From: Bacillota bacterium
GTDB taxonomy: Bacteria > Bacillota > JAAYKD01
Direction: 5' to 3'
Length of the DNA: 54,857 nt
Assembly: GCA_012522585.1 (NCBI GenBank)
Contig: JAAYKD010000074.1
Span: 1 to 54,857 of the forward strand
How positions within the stretch are numbered: the first letter of the stretch is position 1; every line of letters begins with the position of its first letter. The notes under the pieces were generated by a model. That model was not told the origin of the DNA and did no database searches. It was given only the letters and a program-made list of their open reading frames with translations. Shown here piece after piece: positions 1 to 8,687 of the stretch. A program made the position numbers and the translations under genes.

Positions 1-1745
1 CCTAATTGTTCGATAAGAACTTGCATTTGCTGTTGGGGCAACCATTGGTTGCCTTTGACCGAGGCCTTACAGGACATGCTGACCAATTTTTTTAACATTA
101 AATCGGACTTACTCAAGCTTCTTTGAACATTGCTCAGTTCTAAAAAGAGTTCTTTAAAGTCGATTTTGCCTAAGCTGAATGCTTCGATTTGAGGTACTTC
201 TCGAACTAAAAAAGAATTCAAACCAAATTCTTCAAAAACAAAGCCCAAGCTGGAAATCTCCTCCCATTTTTCTTTAAAGCGGTCGAAATCCTGGGGGCTA
301 AACTCTATGCTCAGAGGCTCTAAAAGCAGCTGGCTTTTGATCTTTCCCTGGTCCATTTCATTTTTAAACTGATTGTACATGATGCGTTCGGCCATCGCAT
401 GTTGATCAAATATATAAAGGCAATCGATGCTCTGAGCCAAAATATAAGTTCCGGCCAGCTGGCTGATCGGACGCAAAGTTGGTAAGAAGCTTTCGCTGCT
501 CTGAAGATCCTCAGCCAGGGGAATTTGCGGCTGTTGGGCTCTTTCTTTTCTCAAACTAGCCCAAGCTTCGTTGACGGAGGAAAACTTTTTCTTGGGCTCC
601 GGCTCCGGAGGATCAATTCGTTTCGGTTGGGTCGGTTGGAATTGCTCATAGAGATCCACTTTAAATGCTTCTTTTTTAGCTTGAACGAGGGTTTCCCCAT
701 GAAAACTTGGCCTCTCTTGCAAAACTTTAGTCTCTTGGGCTGTCGAGTAATTGCTGAGATGGGGGTTTAAGCCACTGTTGACTCCTCGCATCACCAAGGA
801 ATAGACTCGCCGATCGTCTTGGAAGCGAACTTCTGTTTTAGCCGGATGGACATTGACATCCAAATCTGCCGGAGGCAAATTCAGATTTAAAACAAAAAAC
901 GGATACTTTCTGGCCACCATGGCCATACGATAGGGTTCTTCAGCAGCATGAACTATATTGGCAGCTGTGGCATAGCGGCCATTGATGATAAAATGCTCAT
1001 CCCGGCGATTATTACGGGGATAAGTGGTCTTGCCAATATATCCCTGAAGGGAATATTCGCCATCGCTATAGTCGACAGGAAGCAGATGTTTGACGATATC
1101 CTTGCCATAGATGGCAGCAATTACATTTTTCAAATCGCCGCTGCCATCAGTCTGCAAAACGATTTTCCCGTCTCGAATACAGTGAATTGAAACATCAGGT
1201 TTGGCTAAGGCCAAACGGACACAGACTTGCAGAACATGGCTGCCTTCTGTCCGGGCAGTTTTCATAAATTTTAAACGAGCCGGAGTATTATAAAAGAGGT
1301 CTTTGACCAGAACCCTCGTTCCTTTGGCTGCTGCTGTTTCTGCAATTTCTATTTTCGAATCGTAAAATGTAATTTCTGTTCCGGCTAAGTCCTCTTCTCT
1401 TCTGGTCAGCAATTGAAAATCCGAAACGGAAGCTATGCTGGGCAGGGCTTCACCCCGAAATCCTAGGGTTTTAATGTTGAACAGATCGGAAGCCAGACTG
1501 ATTTTGCTGGTTGCATGACGTTGCAAGGCCAACTCTGCATCCTGAGCGCTCATACCACGGCCATTATCTGTGATGATGATCGTGGCAAGGCCCCCTTCCT
1601 CTATTTCCACTGTGATCTGGTCTGCCTTGGCGTCAATGGCATTTTCCAAAAGCTCTTTGACCACAGAAGCAGGTCTTTCTACGACTTCTCCGGCTGCAAT
1701 TTTGTTGGCTACATCAGGTGCTAAAAGGCGAATTGTTTCTGACAA
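1..1745 (-). CDS. mutL: DNA mismatch repair protein MutL (C-terminus cut by window edge)
   Basis: MutL couples MutS mismatch recognition to strand removal. Translating the minus strand from a TTG at 1745 gives the GHKL ATPase signature (KIAAGEVVERPASVVKELLE near the N-terminus, and GFRGEALPSIASV around residue 100). The C-terminal part carries the endonuclease-type motif DQHAMAERIMYN from residue 447 and a following SCKASVK segment. About 581 codons are in the window and the reading frame is still open at base 1. The TTG start is chosen because a GAGGAGGG site lies just upstream and the frame starts 2 bases after the mutS stop, so the two are translationally linked. The last Glu of the usual DQHA(x)2E(x)4E motif is Asn here. 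The C-terminal CPHGRP-type zinc motif would lie outside the window. Confidence 0.93.
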   Translation of the reverse strand, partial: MSETIRLLAPDVANKIAAGEVVERPASVVKELLENAIDAKADQITVEIEEGGLATIIITDNGRGMSAQDAELALQRHATSKISLASDLFNIKTLGFRGEALPSIASVSDFQLLTRREEDLAGTEITFYDSKIEIAETAAAKGTRVLVKDLFYNTPARLKFMKTARTEGSHVLQVCVRLALAKPDVSIHCIRDGKIVLQTDGSGDLKNVIAAIYGKDIVKHLLPVDYSDGEYSLQGYIGKTTYPRNNRRDEHFIINGRYATAANIVHAAEEPYRMAMVARKYPFFVLNLNLPPADLDVNVHPAKTEVRFQDDRRVYSLVMRGVNSGLNPHLSNYSTAQETKVLQERPSFHGETLVQAKKEAFKVDLYEQFQPTQPKRIDPPEPEPKKKFSSVNEAWASLRKERAQQPQIPLAEDLQSSESFLPTLRPISQLAGTYILAQSIDCLYIFDQHAMAERIMYNQFKNEMDQGKIKSQLLLEPLSIEFSPQDFDRFKEKWEEISSLGFVFEEFGLNSFLVREVPQIEAFSLGKIDFKELFLELSNVQRSLSKSDLMLKKLVSMSCKASVKGNQWLPQQQMQVLIEQL

Positions 1746-1747
1746 GC

Positions 1748-4354
1748 TTAACCCTCCTCTGCCAGTTTTTTCTGCAGTTCGTGTAAAGTATTCAAAGCTT
1801 CAATGGGGGTAATACTCAGGGTGTCAACTCGGCGTAAATCTTTTAAAATTGGGTGTTCTTCCGCTAGTAAAAATGAAAGCTGTTCGTTATTCTGAGCCTG
1901 CTCTTTCAAGCCGGCCTGACTGGGCCCTAGCTTATGCTCCCCGGCTTCCAGTTTTTTCAGCACCTCTTTGGCTCTTCGGATCACATTGTTGGGCAAACCG
2001 GCCAGACGTGCTACCTCGATTCCGTAGCTTTTATCCACTCCGCCGGGAACAATTCTATGTAAGAAGATGATATCTTCGCCTCGTCCTCGGACTGCCACAG
2101 AGTAGTTTTTAACCCCATCCAGATGGTCTTCCAAATCGGTAAGCTCGTGATAATGGGTGGCAAAAAGAGTTCGGGCTCCTAAAACCTTAGGGTTTTGGAT
2201 GTATTCTAAGGAGGCTCTGGCGATGCTCATGCCGTCAAAAGTACTGGTGCCCCTGCCGATTTCATCTAAAATCAAGAGGCTTCGATCGCTGGCTGCAGCT
2301 AAAATTTGACTCAATTCGTTCATCTCCACCATAAAGGTGGACTGGCCTCCGGCCAGATCATCACCACTGCCCACTCGGGTGAAGATTCTATCGACTAAAC
2401 CGATTTCTGCGCTAGCCGCCGGCACATATGAACCCATCTGAGCCATCAAGACTATCAAGGCTGACATGCGCAAGTAGGTGCTCTTTCCGGCCATATTAGG
2501 ACCGGTTAAAATCAAAACTCTCTGTTCAGTCATATCCAAGAGCAGATCATTGGCTATATAGGGCTTGTCTTTTAAAGTCCTTTCAACCACCGGGTGTCGG
2601 CCTTCTTTAATTCGAATCGAGCCACCTTCACTGATTGTGGGTTTGCAATATCGATTCAAACCGGCTAACTCAGCCAAACCGGCCAGAACGTCAAAGAGGG
2701 CTATGGCCGAAGCAGCTATATATATCTCTTCTTTAAATTCTGCAACCTGATCTCGCAATTCTATGAAAAGCTCATACTCCAATTCCACCAGTTTGTTTTC
2801 TGCACCTAAAATAGTCTCTTCCAGCTCTTTTAATTTAGGCGTGAAATAGCGTTCCGAGCCGGTCAGAGTCTGTTTGCGAATATAATAATCGGGCACCAAA
2901 GAAAGTTGAGAGTTGGTCACTTCCAAATAATAGCCAAATACTCGATTATAGCCGATTTTTAAATTGCGAATACCAGTCTTCTCTTTCTCCTCTTTTTCCA
3001 GCTCCAGAAGCCAATTTTTACCTTCTGTGGAGGCTTTTTTCAGTCGATCCACCTCTTCATTGAAGCCCGTCTTGATCATCTGGCCTTCTCTGATGCTCAA
3101 GGGAGGATCTTCCACTAAGGCCAAGTCGATATAATCCACCAGTTTCTGCAAATCAGGGAGATGAGACAACTGAGTCTGTAAAAGAGATGATTGAGCATCC
3201 TGCAGGAGTTCTTCGATCAAAGGTAAACTGCCAAGAGTGCGTTTCAAGGCAATTAAATCTCTGGCATTGGCAGAGCCAAAGCTTATTTTACTGTAAAGTC
3301 TTTCCAAATCAGAACATCTGTTCAAGATTTCCTGGAGGTTTTGCCTTAATGCAGGGTTCTCAACAAATTCACTCACGCCTTGTAAGCGATGTTCAATCTG
3401 AGCTTTATCTGTCAAGGGTTGCAGGAGCCAGCGGTGGAGCAAGCGCCCACCGGCTGCCGTTTTTGTCTTGTCCATAACCCAGAGCAAAGAACCTTTGCTG
3501 GTATTATCCCTCATAGTTTGAGTCAATTCCAAACTGCGTCTGGTTGAAGCATCCAAAATCATTTGCCAATCCAGTTGGTAGAATTTCGGTCTCAATTTGG
3601 CAAAGAGTTCCAGCTTGGTCATCTTTGTCACGTATTCTTGCAAGACCCAACAGACTCTGATCAGCTCAGCCTTTTTTTCTCCGGAGGGCAATTCCTGATA
3701 AATTTGGGCTTCTTGAATCTCAGAATTGTAATCTTCCAAATCTTCGACTTTTAAGAAATTACATTGAATCTCGTAATTGGAACAGAGTTCCCTCAATTCT
3801 TCCTCCCCTTGTCCGGGCAGGAGAATCAATTCTTTAGGTCTGTAGCGAGTTATCTCGTTTTTTAATTGGTTGATCGCATCCAAGCCTTCATAATTTGTAC
3901 AGACGAAGGTCTCTGTAGAAACATCTATAGCAGCTAGGGCAAAATAATCATTACGTGCTTCTAGCGCTAAAAGATAATTATTCTCTTTATCTGCCAAAAG
4001 GGAAGTTAAATTGGCCGTTCCGGGAGTTAACACTCGAACTATTTCCCTTCGGACCAAGCCTTTGACACTTTTAGGGTCCTCCACTTGCTCGCCTATAGCA
4101 ACTTTGTAGCCTTTGGCGACTAGTTTGGCAATATAGGATTCAGCAGCGTGGTAAGGCACACCACACATGGGAATGCGCTCCTTCTGCCCGGCCTCCCGAC
4201 CTGTCAAGGCTATTTCCAAGACTTTAGACATTTCCAAGGCATCCTCGAAGAACATCTCGTAAAAGTCGCCTAAACGAAAAAACAGAATCGCATCGGGTAT
4301 TTCAGCTTTTAATTGTAAATATTGTTGAATCATGGGCGTATAATTCTTACTCAA
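1748..4354 (-). CDS. mutS: DNA mismatch repair protein MutS
   Basis: MutS recognises base mismatches and small loops and recruits MutL. The 868-residue protein has full family length. The mismatch-reading loop near the N-terminus is GDFYEMFFEDA (Phe-x-Glu type). Walker A GPNMAGKST is at about residue 614, Walker B DEIGRGTSTFDG at about 693, followed by FATHYHEL. The start is a TTG preceded by AAAGGGGG at a normal distance; no better ATG lies upstream. It sits 34 bases after miaB and directly before mutL, so miaB-mutS-mutL is probably one transcript, a common clostridial arrangement. Confidence 0.97.
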   Translation of the reverse strand: MSKNYTPMIQQYLQLKAEIPDAILFFRLGDFYEMFFEDALEMSKVLEIALTGREAGQKERIPMCGVPYHAAESYIAKLVAKGYKVAIGEQVEDPKSVKGLVRREIVRVLTPGTANLTSLLADKENNYLLALEARNDYFALAAIDVSTETFVCTNYEGLDAINQLKNEITRYRPKELILLPGQGEEELRELCSNYEIQCNFLKVEDLEDYNSEIQEAQIYQELPSGEKKAELIRVCWVLQEYVTKMTKLELFAKLRPKFYQLDWQMILDASTRRSLELTQTMRDNTSKGSLLWVMDKTKTAAGGRLLHRWLLQPLTDKAQIEHRLQGVSEFVENPALRQNLQEILNRCSDLERLYSKISFGSANARDLIALKRTLGSLPLIEELLQDAQSSLLQTQLSHLPDLQKLVDYIDLALVEDPPLSIREGQMIKTGFNEEVDRLKKASTEGKNWLLELEKEEKEKTGIRNLKIGYNRVFGYYLEVTNSQLSLVPDYYIRKQTLTGSERYFTPKLKELEETILGAENKLVELEYELFIELRDQVAEFKEEIYIAASAIALFDVLAGLAELAGLNRYCKPTISEGGSIRIKEGRHPVVERTLKDKPYIANDLLLDMTEQRVLILTGPNMAGKSTYLRMSALIVLMAQMGSYVPAASAEIGLVDRIFTRVGSGDDLAGGQSTFMVEMNELSQILAAASDRSLLILDEIGRGTSTFDGMSIARASLEYIQNPKVLGARTLFATHYHELTDLEDHLDGVKNYSVAVRGRGEDIIFLHRIVPGGVDKSYGIEVARLAGLPNNVIRRAKEVLKKLEAGEHKLGPSQAGLKEQAQNNEQLSFLLAEEHPILKDLRRVDTLSITPIEALNTLHELQKKLAEEG

Positions 4355-4388
4355 AAATACTACCCCCTTTTCTTAATGAATAGAAACA

Positions 4389-5774
4389 CTAAACCAGCCT
4401 ACCCGTCAAATGCCAAGGGCTGGCTTTTTCTATTTTAACCGAGATAATTTCACCGGTTTTATCTTCCTGACTGGGAAAATGGACTAATTTATAGCCATCG
4501 CTTCTGCCTGTATACATATTGGCATCATTTTTACTTGGACCTTCAACTAAAACTTGAAGGGTTTCTCCTTCTAATTTTAGATTCTTCTGCAAAGAAATTT
4601 CAGCCTGGAGATCCATCAATCTTTGGATTCTCTGCTGCTTGATCTGATAAGGGACCTGACCTTCCATTTGAGCAGCCGGAGTTCCCCCTCTTTTGCTGTA
4701 GATGAAAGTATAGGCACTGTCAAAACCAATTTTTTCTACCAGATCCAGGGTTTCTTGGAATTCCTCCTCAGTTTCACTGGGAAAACCTACGATGATATCG
4801 GTTGTAAAGCTGACTTGGGGCACATCCTCTTTTATTTTTTGGGCTAATTGCAAGTACTTTTCTTTGCTATAGCCCCTATTCATAGCTTTTAAAATGCTAT
4901 TGCTTCCGGCTTGCAAGGGCAGATGAAAGTGCTTACATATATTATCGTACTGAGCAAAGGCGGAAATTAATTTATCGCTGACATCTCTGGGATGAGAAGT
5001 CATAAAACGAATTCTTTTTAGGTCGGTAATTTCAGCCACCTCAACCAGGAGGTCGGCGAAATCAACTTGAGGCTCCAGACCTTTGCCATAGGAATTTACA
5101 TTTTGGCCTAACAAGGTAACTTCTTTGACCCCATCAGCCACCAAGAATTCAATCTCACTGATTATATCCTCCGGTCGGCGGCTGCGCTCACGTCCTCTGA
5201 CATAGGGCACTATACAGTAAGTGCAGAAATTATTGCAGCCATAGGTTATGCTGACCATAGCACTATGCTTCTGAACTCTTAAGCGAGGCAGGCCTTCTTT
5301 AGGTAAGGCATTGGTTTCTTCCAAATCCTTGGATCTGCTCTGAGAAAAAAGCACATTGTGCAAGAGCCTGAGAAAATCGTCAATTTTATGAGTGCCAAAA
5401 AGCAAATCCACCTGTCTGTAGCTCTTCTCGATTTTTTCGACAATTTCAGGTCTTTGGGCCATACAACCGCCAAAAGCTATGATCATGTCAGGGTTATTTT
5501 CCTTGAGATGCTTGAGACGCCCTAATTGACCTAAAACTCTGTTTTCAGCACTCTCTCTGACACTACAGGTATTCATCACGATTATATCTGCTTGTTCAGG
5601 CTGATCTATTTTGACGAAGCCCAACTCCCACAACAAGCCTGCGATGAGTTCGGCATCATGAAAACTCATCTGACAACCAAAGGTCAAAAAGCACATATGA
5701 GGTGCGTGACCCTGTTTTTCTTTAAATTTGAGGCTCCAATTTAAGAGCTCCTCCTTTATATTTTCGTATGACAT
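4389..5774 (-). CDS. miaB: tRNA-2-methylthio-N6-dimethylallyladenosine synthase MiaB
   Basis: MiaB is a radical-SAM methylthiotransferase that converts i6A37 to ms2i6A37 in tRNAs reading UNN codons. The 461-residue protein shows the three expected parts. The N-terminal UPF0004 cluster domain has TFGCQMSFHDAE and MNTCSVRESAENR. The radical-SAM cluster motif is CNNFCTYC within YGCNNFCTYCIVPYVRGRER. A C-terminal TRAM domain follows. A short extension of about 25 residues precedes the first domain, as in many Firmicutes MiaB proteins. The ATG start is preceded by AAAGGAG. The motif usually written CQMN reads CQMS, a small deviation. First gene of the miaB-mutS-mutL unit, divergent from the peptidase at 5893. 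Confidence 0.96.
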   Translation of the reverse strand: MSYENIKEELLNWSLKFKEKQGHAPHMCFLTFGCQMSFHDAELIAGLLWELGFVKIDQPEQADIIVMNTCSVRESAENRVLGQLGRLKHLKENNPDMIIAFGGCMAQRPEIVEKIEKSYRQVDLLFGTHKIDDFLRLLHNVLFSQSRSKDLEETNALPKEGLPRLRVQKHSAMVSITYGCNNFCTYCIVPYVRGRERSRRPEDIISEIEFLVADGVKEVTLLGQNVNSYGKGLEPQVDFADLLVEVAEITDLKRIRFMTSHPRDVSDKLISAFAQYDNICKHFHLPLQAGSNSILKAMNRGYSKEKYLQLAQKIKEDVPQVSFTTDIIVGFPSETEEEFQETLDLVEKIGFDSAYTFIYSKRGGTPAAQMEGQVPYQIKQQRIQRLMDLQAEISLQKNLKLEGETLQVLVEGPSKNDANMYTGRSDGYKLVHFPSQEDKTGEIISVKIEKASPWHLTGRLV

Positions 5775-5831
5775 TAATTGAACTCCTTTATCTGCAAAAT
5801 TCTACATGAAAATTATTTATTTTAAAAAAAC

Positions 5832-5860
5832 TTGCCCCGATTCAAAAAAAAGTGTATGAT
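5832..5860 (+). promoter_or_regulatory. Sigma-A-type promoter for the peptidase gene
   Basis: A TTGCCC box at 5832-5837 and a TATGAT box at 5855-5860 are separated by exactly 17 bases in an A-rich stretch. Transcription would start near 5867. The ATG at 5872 would then be almost leaderless, which supports translation from the ATG at 5893 behind AGGTGAT. Confidence 0.6.
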
Positions 5861-5892
5861 GTAGAGAGAAAATGTATAATATAGGTGATGAT

Positions 5893-6708
5893 ATGAAAGT
5901 AATCAAAAAAGAAAAAACCTTTGATTATGCTTCTTTCAACCTCGATCGCCTGATTCAATTGGTTGATGTCTACGCAGTACCCAAAGAAGAGCTGCCCATG
6001 GCAGAGTTCATCAAACCTCTTTTAGCTGAACACTGTGTAGAAATTGAAAGAGATGGAATTGGTAATGTTTATGCTATCCGCAAAGGGGATCCTAAAGCCC
6101 CTACCGTCCTTTTAAGTGCACATCAGGATACCGTTTTATTTCCACCCCAGGAGAAGTATTATATCGTAGAAAACGGCTATCTGCAATTGAATAAGGACTT
6201 GCTGGAAAGAGAACGCTACAGCCGTGCTTTAAGGCCGGTTGTTCTGGGCGGTGACGATCGTTGTGGTATAGAAATAATTCTCTCAATTTTAGAGACCTAC
6301 GATGGCCCCTTAAACATAAAGGTTATTCTCTCGACCAGAGAAGAAATTGGTGGCGAAGGCATTGCCGATGCCAAGCGTGAATTCTTTCAGAATATTGATT
6401 TTGGTCTAATTCTCGATAGGAAGAACAGCGGTGATATTATCACCAGCATCAACCGCCACAAGCTCTGTACGAAAAAACTCTATCAACATGTTTTACGTTC
6501 CGGTATCAGAACAAATGTCAAAAATTTAAGAGAGACTGTAGGGTCATTTTCCGACGCCTATTTTATCTCCCGCCGTCTCAAAGTTGACTGTGTCAATATC
6601 AGTGTAGGCTATTATCAGCCTCACACCTCCCATGAACGAATCGATTTATATGCTTTCAACGACAGTGTTCGCTGGACTAAAGAAATCCTTGAGTCCTACA
6701 GTTTCTAA
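5893..6708 (+). CDS. Compact M20/M28-like zinc peptidase
   Basis: Probable metal-dependent exopeptidase. The metal and catalytic positions follow the order known for M20/M28 enzymes and resemble peptidase T: SAHQDTV (His and Asp ligand), GGDDRCGIE (bridging Asp), STREEIGGEG (catalytic Glu pair), LILDRKNSGDI (Asp ligand) and TSHERID (final His). The protein is only 271 residues and has no room for the extra dimerisation/lid domain that M20 enzymes usually insert. Start: an in-frame ATG at 5872 exists, but the one at 5893 has AGGTGAT at 5883-5889 and suits the promoter. The last 100 bases of the gene are repeated just downstream (6729 onward). Family assignment is from motifs; substrate unknown. 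Confidence 0.8.
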   Translation: MKVIKKEKTFDYASFNLDRLIQLVDVYAVPKEELPMAEFIKPLLAEHCVEIERDGIGNVYAIRKGDPKAPTVLLSAHQDTVLFPPQEKYYIVENGYLQLNKDLLERERYSRALRPVVLGGDDRCGIEIILSILETYDGPLNIKVILSTREEIGGEGIADAKREFFQNIDFGLILDRKNSGDIITSINRHKLCTKKLYQHVLRSGIRTNVKNLRETVGSFSDAYFISRRLKVDCVNISVGYYQPHTSHERIDLYAFNDSVRWTKEILESYSF

Positions 6709-6870
6709 ATTGTTTCGAACAAAGTAAAGGCTATTATCAGCCAGACACCTCTCACGAACCCATGGATTTATCTGCTTGCAATTACAGTGTTCCCTGGACC
6801 CAAGGAAATTCTCGAGTCCTACAGTTTTTTAAAGTTGTTTTGAACACAGTAGAAATTAAACTATTATCAG
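6607..6870 (+). repeat. Tandem duplication of the peptidase gene tail
   Basis: The gene segment beginning GGCTATTATCAGCC at 6607 recurs at 6729 (period 122). It continues through recognisable versions of the last 30 codons (CACGAAC..., GACAGTGTT / TACAGTGTT, GAGTCCTACAGTTT) and the post-stop TTGTTTCGAACAAAGTA / TTGTTTTGAACACAGTA. A third start of the unit, CTATTATCAG, is at 6861-6870 and runs straight into the ribosome site of the next gene. The second copy has no usable start and an altered frame, so it is a decayed fragment and not a gene. Confidence 0.9.
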
Positions 6871-6879
6871 GTGATTTTT

Positions 6880-8100
6880 ATGATCGAAATTAAAGAAACC
6901 TTTGAAGTCAATTATGAAGAAAAATTTGATATAGAATCGAGTCTGATCAACGCCAGGCTCTTTTACGAGAGCGCTCAAAGATCTTGTTGTCCGACTCCCT
7001 TTCCCGATTATATGCCAAGGAATCCTTTATTGCAAAAAATTCAGGGTGAACATGCAATTCCTTCTCCTCCCATGCCTTTTTGGTGGTCGGAGAATGTAAT
7101 CAACTCGCCTCAATTGAATAAATTCCCTTGGCTCAAAGAGGTGTTGGTTGGGGTCACCTGGCAAGAATTGATGGAAGGAAAGATTTCCAACAAAAAATTT
7201 AGAGAGCACAGACAAAATTGGTCGGTAGAACAGAGGAAACAGGTTTCTTCACCTAAAATCGGCGGAATGCTCAATATTATCTTTCATGTCGACCCGGAAC
7301 CTTTAAAAAAATACGTCAATCGTAAAGAACAAGTCAGTCGTCTTCCCTTTTGGTGGTATTGGGTTTCCTTGGAAGCCCGCTCCATGAGCAACACCTCGGT
7401 CAGCCGCTTTTTAGCCAAGACGACCGTGGAGGAATTCAATTCGGGAGAATTCAGTCCCGAAAGGTATGAACAGCTGAAAGGTTTAAAACTGAAAAAACGA
7501 TTAAAAAATGCCAAAATAGAAGATTTGCTTCATCAAATCTTCTATGAGTATCCAAGTGTCTTGACTAAGTTCAATCAAAGAGGGGGCAAAACTCTCTATA
7601 CCATGAGAGTAACCACCGACCCCTATTCTATAGTCACCATGAGCACCCGCTCACCTCACTGGACCAGCTGTATGAATCCTGTCCGCAATGATTCCCACGA
7701 ACAAAGCCATCGTCTCTGGGCCAACCTCTTAGACAGCAATATGGCGATTCTGGAAATGATCAACCCGGATGAAGAAGTGGGTTCCAATCTGGTAGCCCGT
7801 GCCGTCTTAAGAATTGTCAAAGACCACAAACAAGACCTACTCTATCTCGATTGTCTCTACGGGGAAAGGGGTTATGTAACATCCTTTGTTGCCCTGACCA
7901 GACGTTTAGCCCAGAGCATCGGGCTGGTTCCGGTCTCCGGCAGGATGATCCCCTTCTATACCAGCTTTAATACACCGCTCAGCGGCTATCCCATGGATTT
8001 CAAACATTACGAGCCACCTCACCTGGATTTAGGTGAATGGAAAAGACAAAATGGGCTCTATGTTTTCAGCGGAGAGGGACATTATCTCCATTCAGTTTAA
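6880..8100 (+). CDS. Hypothetical protein, 406 residues, family not recognised
   Basis: I do not recognise this protein. It is soluble (no signal peptide, no membrane segment) and rich in aromatic residues (PFWWSENV, LPFWWYWVS). A central segment around residues 245-267 reads TTDPYSIVTMSTRSPHWTSCMNP. A Ser-Cys-Met core of this kind occurs in some phage or plasmid hypothetical proteins, but that link is only an impression. Two more conserved-looking stretches follow: SNLVARAVLRIV and LDCLYGERGY. The start is the ATG at 6880 with AGGTGA six bases before it; a GTG at 6871 overlaps that ribosome site and is rejected. It follows the peptidase gene and its decayed tail copy on the same strand, and ends at a strong terminator, so the two genes probably form one unit. 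Confidence 0.75.
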   Translation: MIEIKETFEVNYEEKFDIESSLINARLFYESAQRSCCPTPFPDYMPRNPLLQKIQGEHAIPSPPMPFWWSENVINSPQLNKFPWLKEVLVGVTWQELMEGKISNKKFREHRQNWSVEQRKQVSSPKIGGMLNIIFHVDPEPLKKYVNRKEQVSRLPFWWYWVSLEARSMSNTSVSRFLAKTTVEEFNSGEFSPERYEQLKGLKLKKRLKNAKIEDLLHQIFYEYPSVLTKFNQRGGKTLYTMRVTTDPYSIVTMSTRSPHWTSCMNPVRNDSHEQSHRLWANLLDSNMAILEMINPDEEVGSNLVARAVLRIVKDHKQDLLYLDCLYGERGYVTSFVALTRRLAQSIGLVPVSGRMIPFYTSFNTPLSGYPMDFKHYEPPHLDLGEWKRQNGLYVFSGEGHYLHSV

Positions 8101-8110
8101 TCATATGTAA

Positions 8111-8150
8111 AAGGCAACTAAGGCTTGATCTGCCATAGTTGCCTTTTTTT
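8111..8150 (+). terminator. Rho-independent terminator after the hypothetical gene
   Basis: AAGGCAACTA (8111-8120) pairs with TAGTTGCCTT (8136-8145), with an inner GGC/GCC pair, and the right arm runs into a T tract to 8150. It lies 10 bases past the stop at 8100 and could also serve the converging Nudix gene. Confidence 0.85.
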
Positions 8151-8165
8151 GATTTTAAAAAATGA

Positions 8166-8591
8166 TTATTCCGCTTCTTTCTTCTGCTCCACCAATCTTT
8201 TATGAGAGAAAGCTAATAATGATTTATCTTGGCTATATGTTATGCGTTCAAGGGCATCTTCATAGGGGAAAAAGCCGCCTTCAGAAAATCCTTCTTCTAA
8301 ATTAGCTACAGTCTCATCGTCATCGCTGGTCATCAAATACCAAGTAATGCGATTACATACAGGGCGTCGGCGTGAGATTGAATAAAATTCATAGCTGGTC
8401 TGCCCTGCCGGTTCGATAATATCAGCTTTGACACCTGCTTCAAACTGAACTCTTGAAACGGCAACTTCATGAGCTAATTGATCAGTTCTGATAACACCTT
8501 TGGGAAACACCCATTCTTCTTTTTCGTTTTTGAGAAGGAGCACCTTATCTTTGTGAAAGACAACTCCTCCGGCGCAATTGCGGATCAACAT
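8166..8591 (-). CDS. Nudix-fold protein with a degenerate Nudix box
   Basis: Nudix proteins hydrolyse nucleoside diphosphates linked to another group. The 141-residue product has the fold's landmarks: N-terminal AGGVVFHKDKVLLLKN, then WVFPKGVIRTDQ and EVAVSRVQFEAGV, then a SYEFY and ITWYLM strand region. Aligned to Gx5Ex7REUxEExGU, the box at residues 32-54 keeps both Gly positions and one Glu (E51), but the first Glu is Gln, RE is Ser-Arg, and the first Glu of the EE pair is Phe. Catalysis by the standard mechanism is therefore doubtful. The start is the ATG at 8591 with AAAGGAGTG upstream. The longer frame to 8627 lacks a ribosome site. It is separated from DUF1294 by the repeat array. Confidence 0.8.
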   Translation of the reverse strand: MLIRNCAGGVVFHKDKVLLLKNEKEEWVFPKGVIRTDQLAHEVAVSRVQFEAGVKADIIEPAGQTSYEFYSISRRRPVCNRITWYLMTSDDDETVANLEEGFSEGGFFPYEDALERITYSQDKSLLAFSHKRLVEQKKEAE

Positions 8592-8687
8592 AATAGTCAC
8601 TCCTTTTGAGTATTTCATTATTAGCATTTAAACATTAGTTTATGTATTTCTATTCTTTTTTAAGGGTCAAAATTCCTTCTTTAAAAC

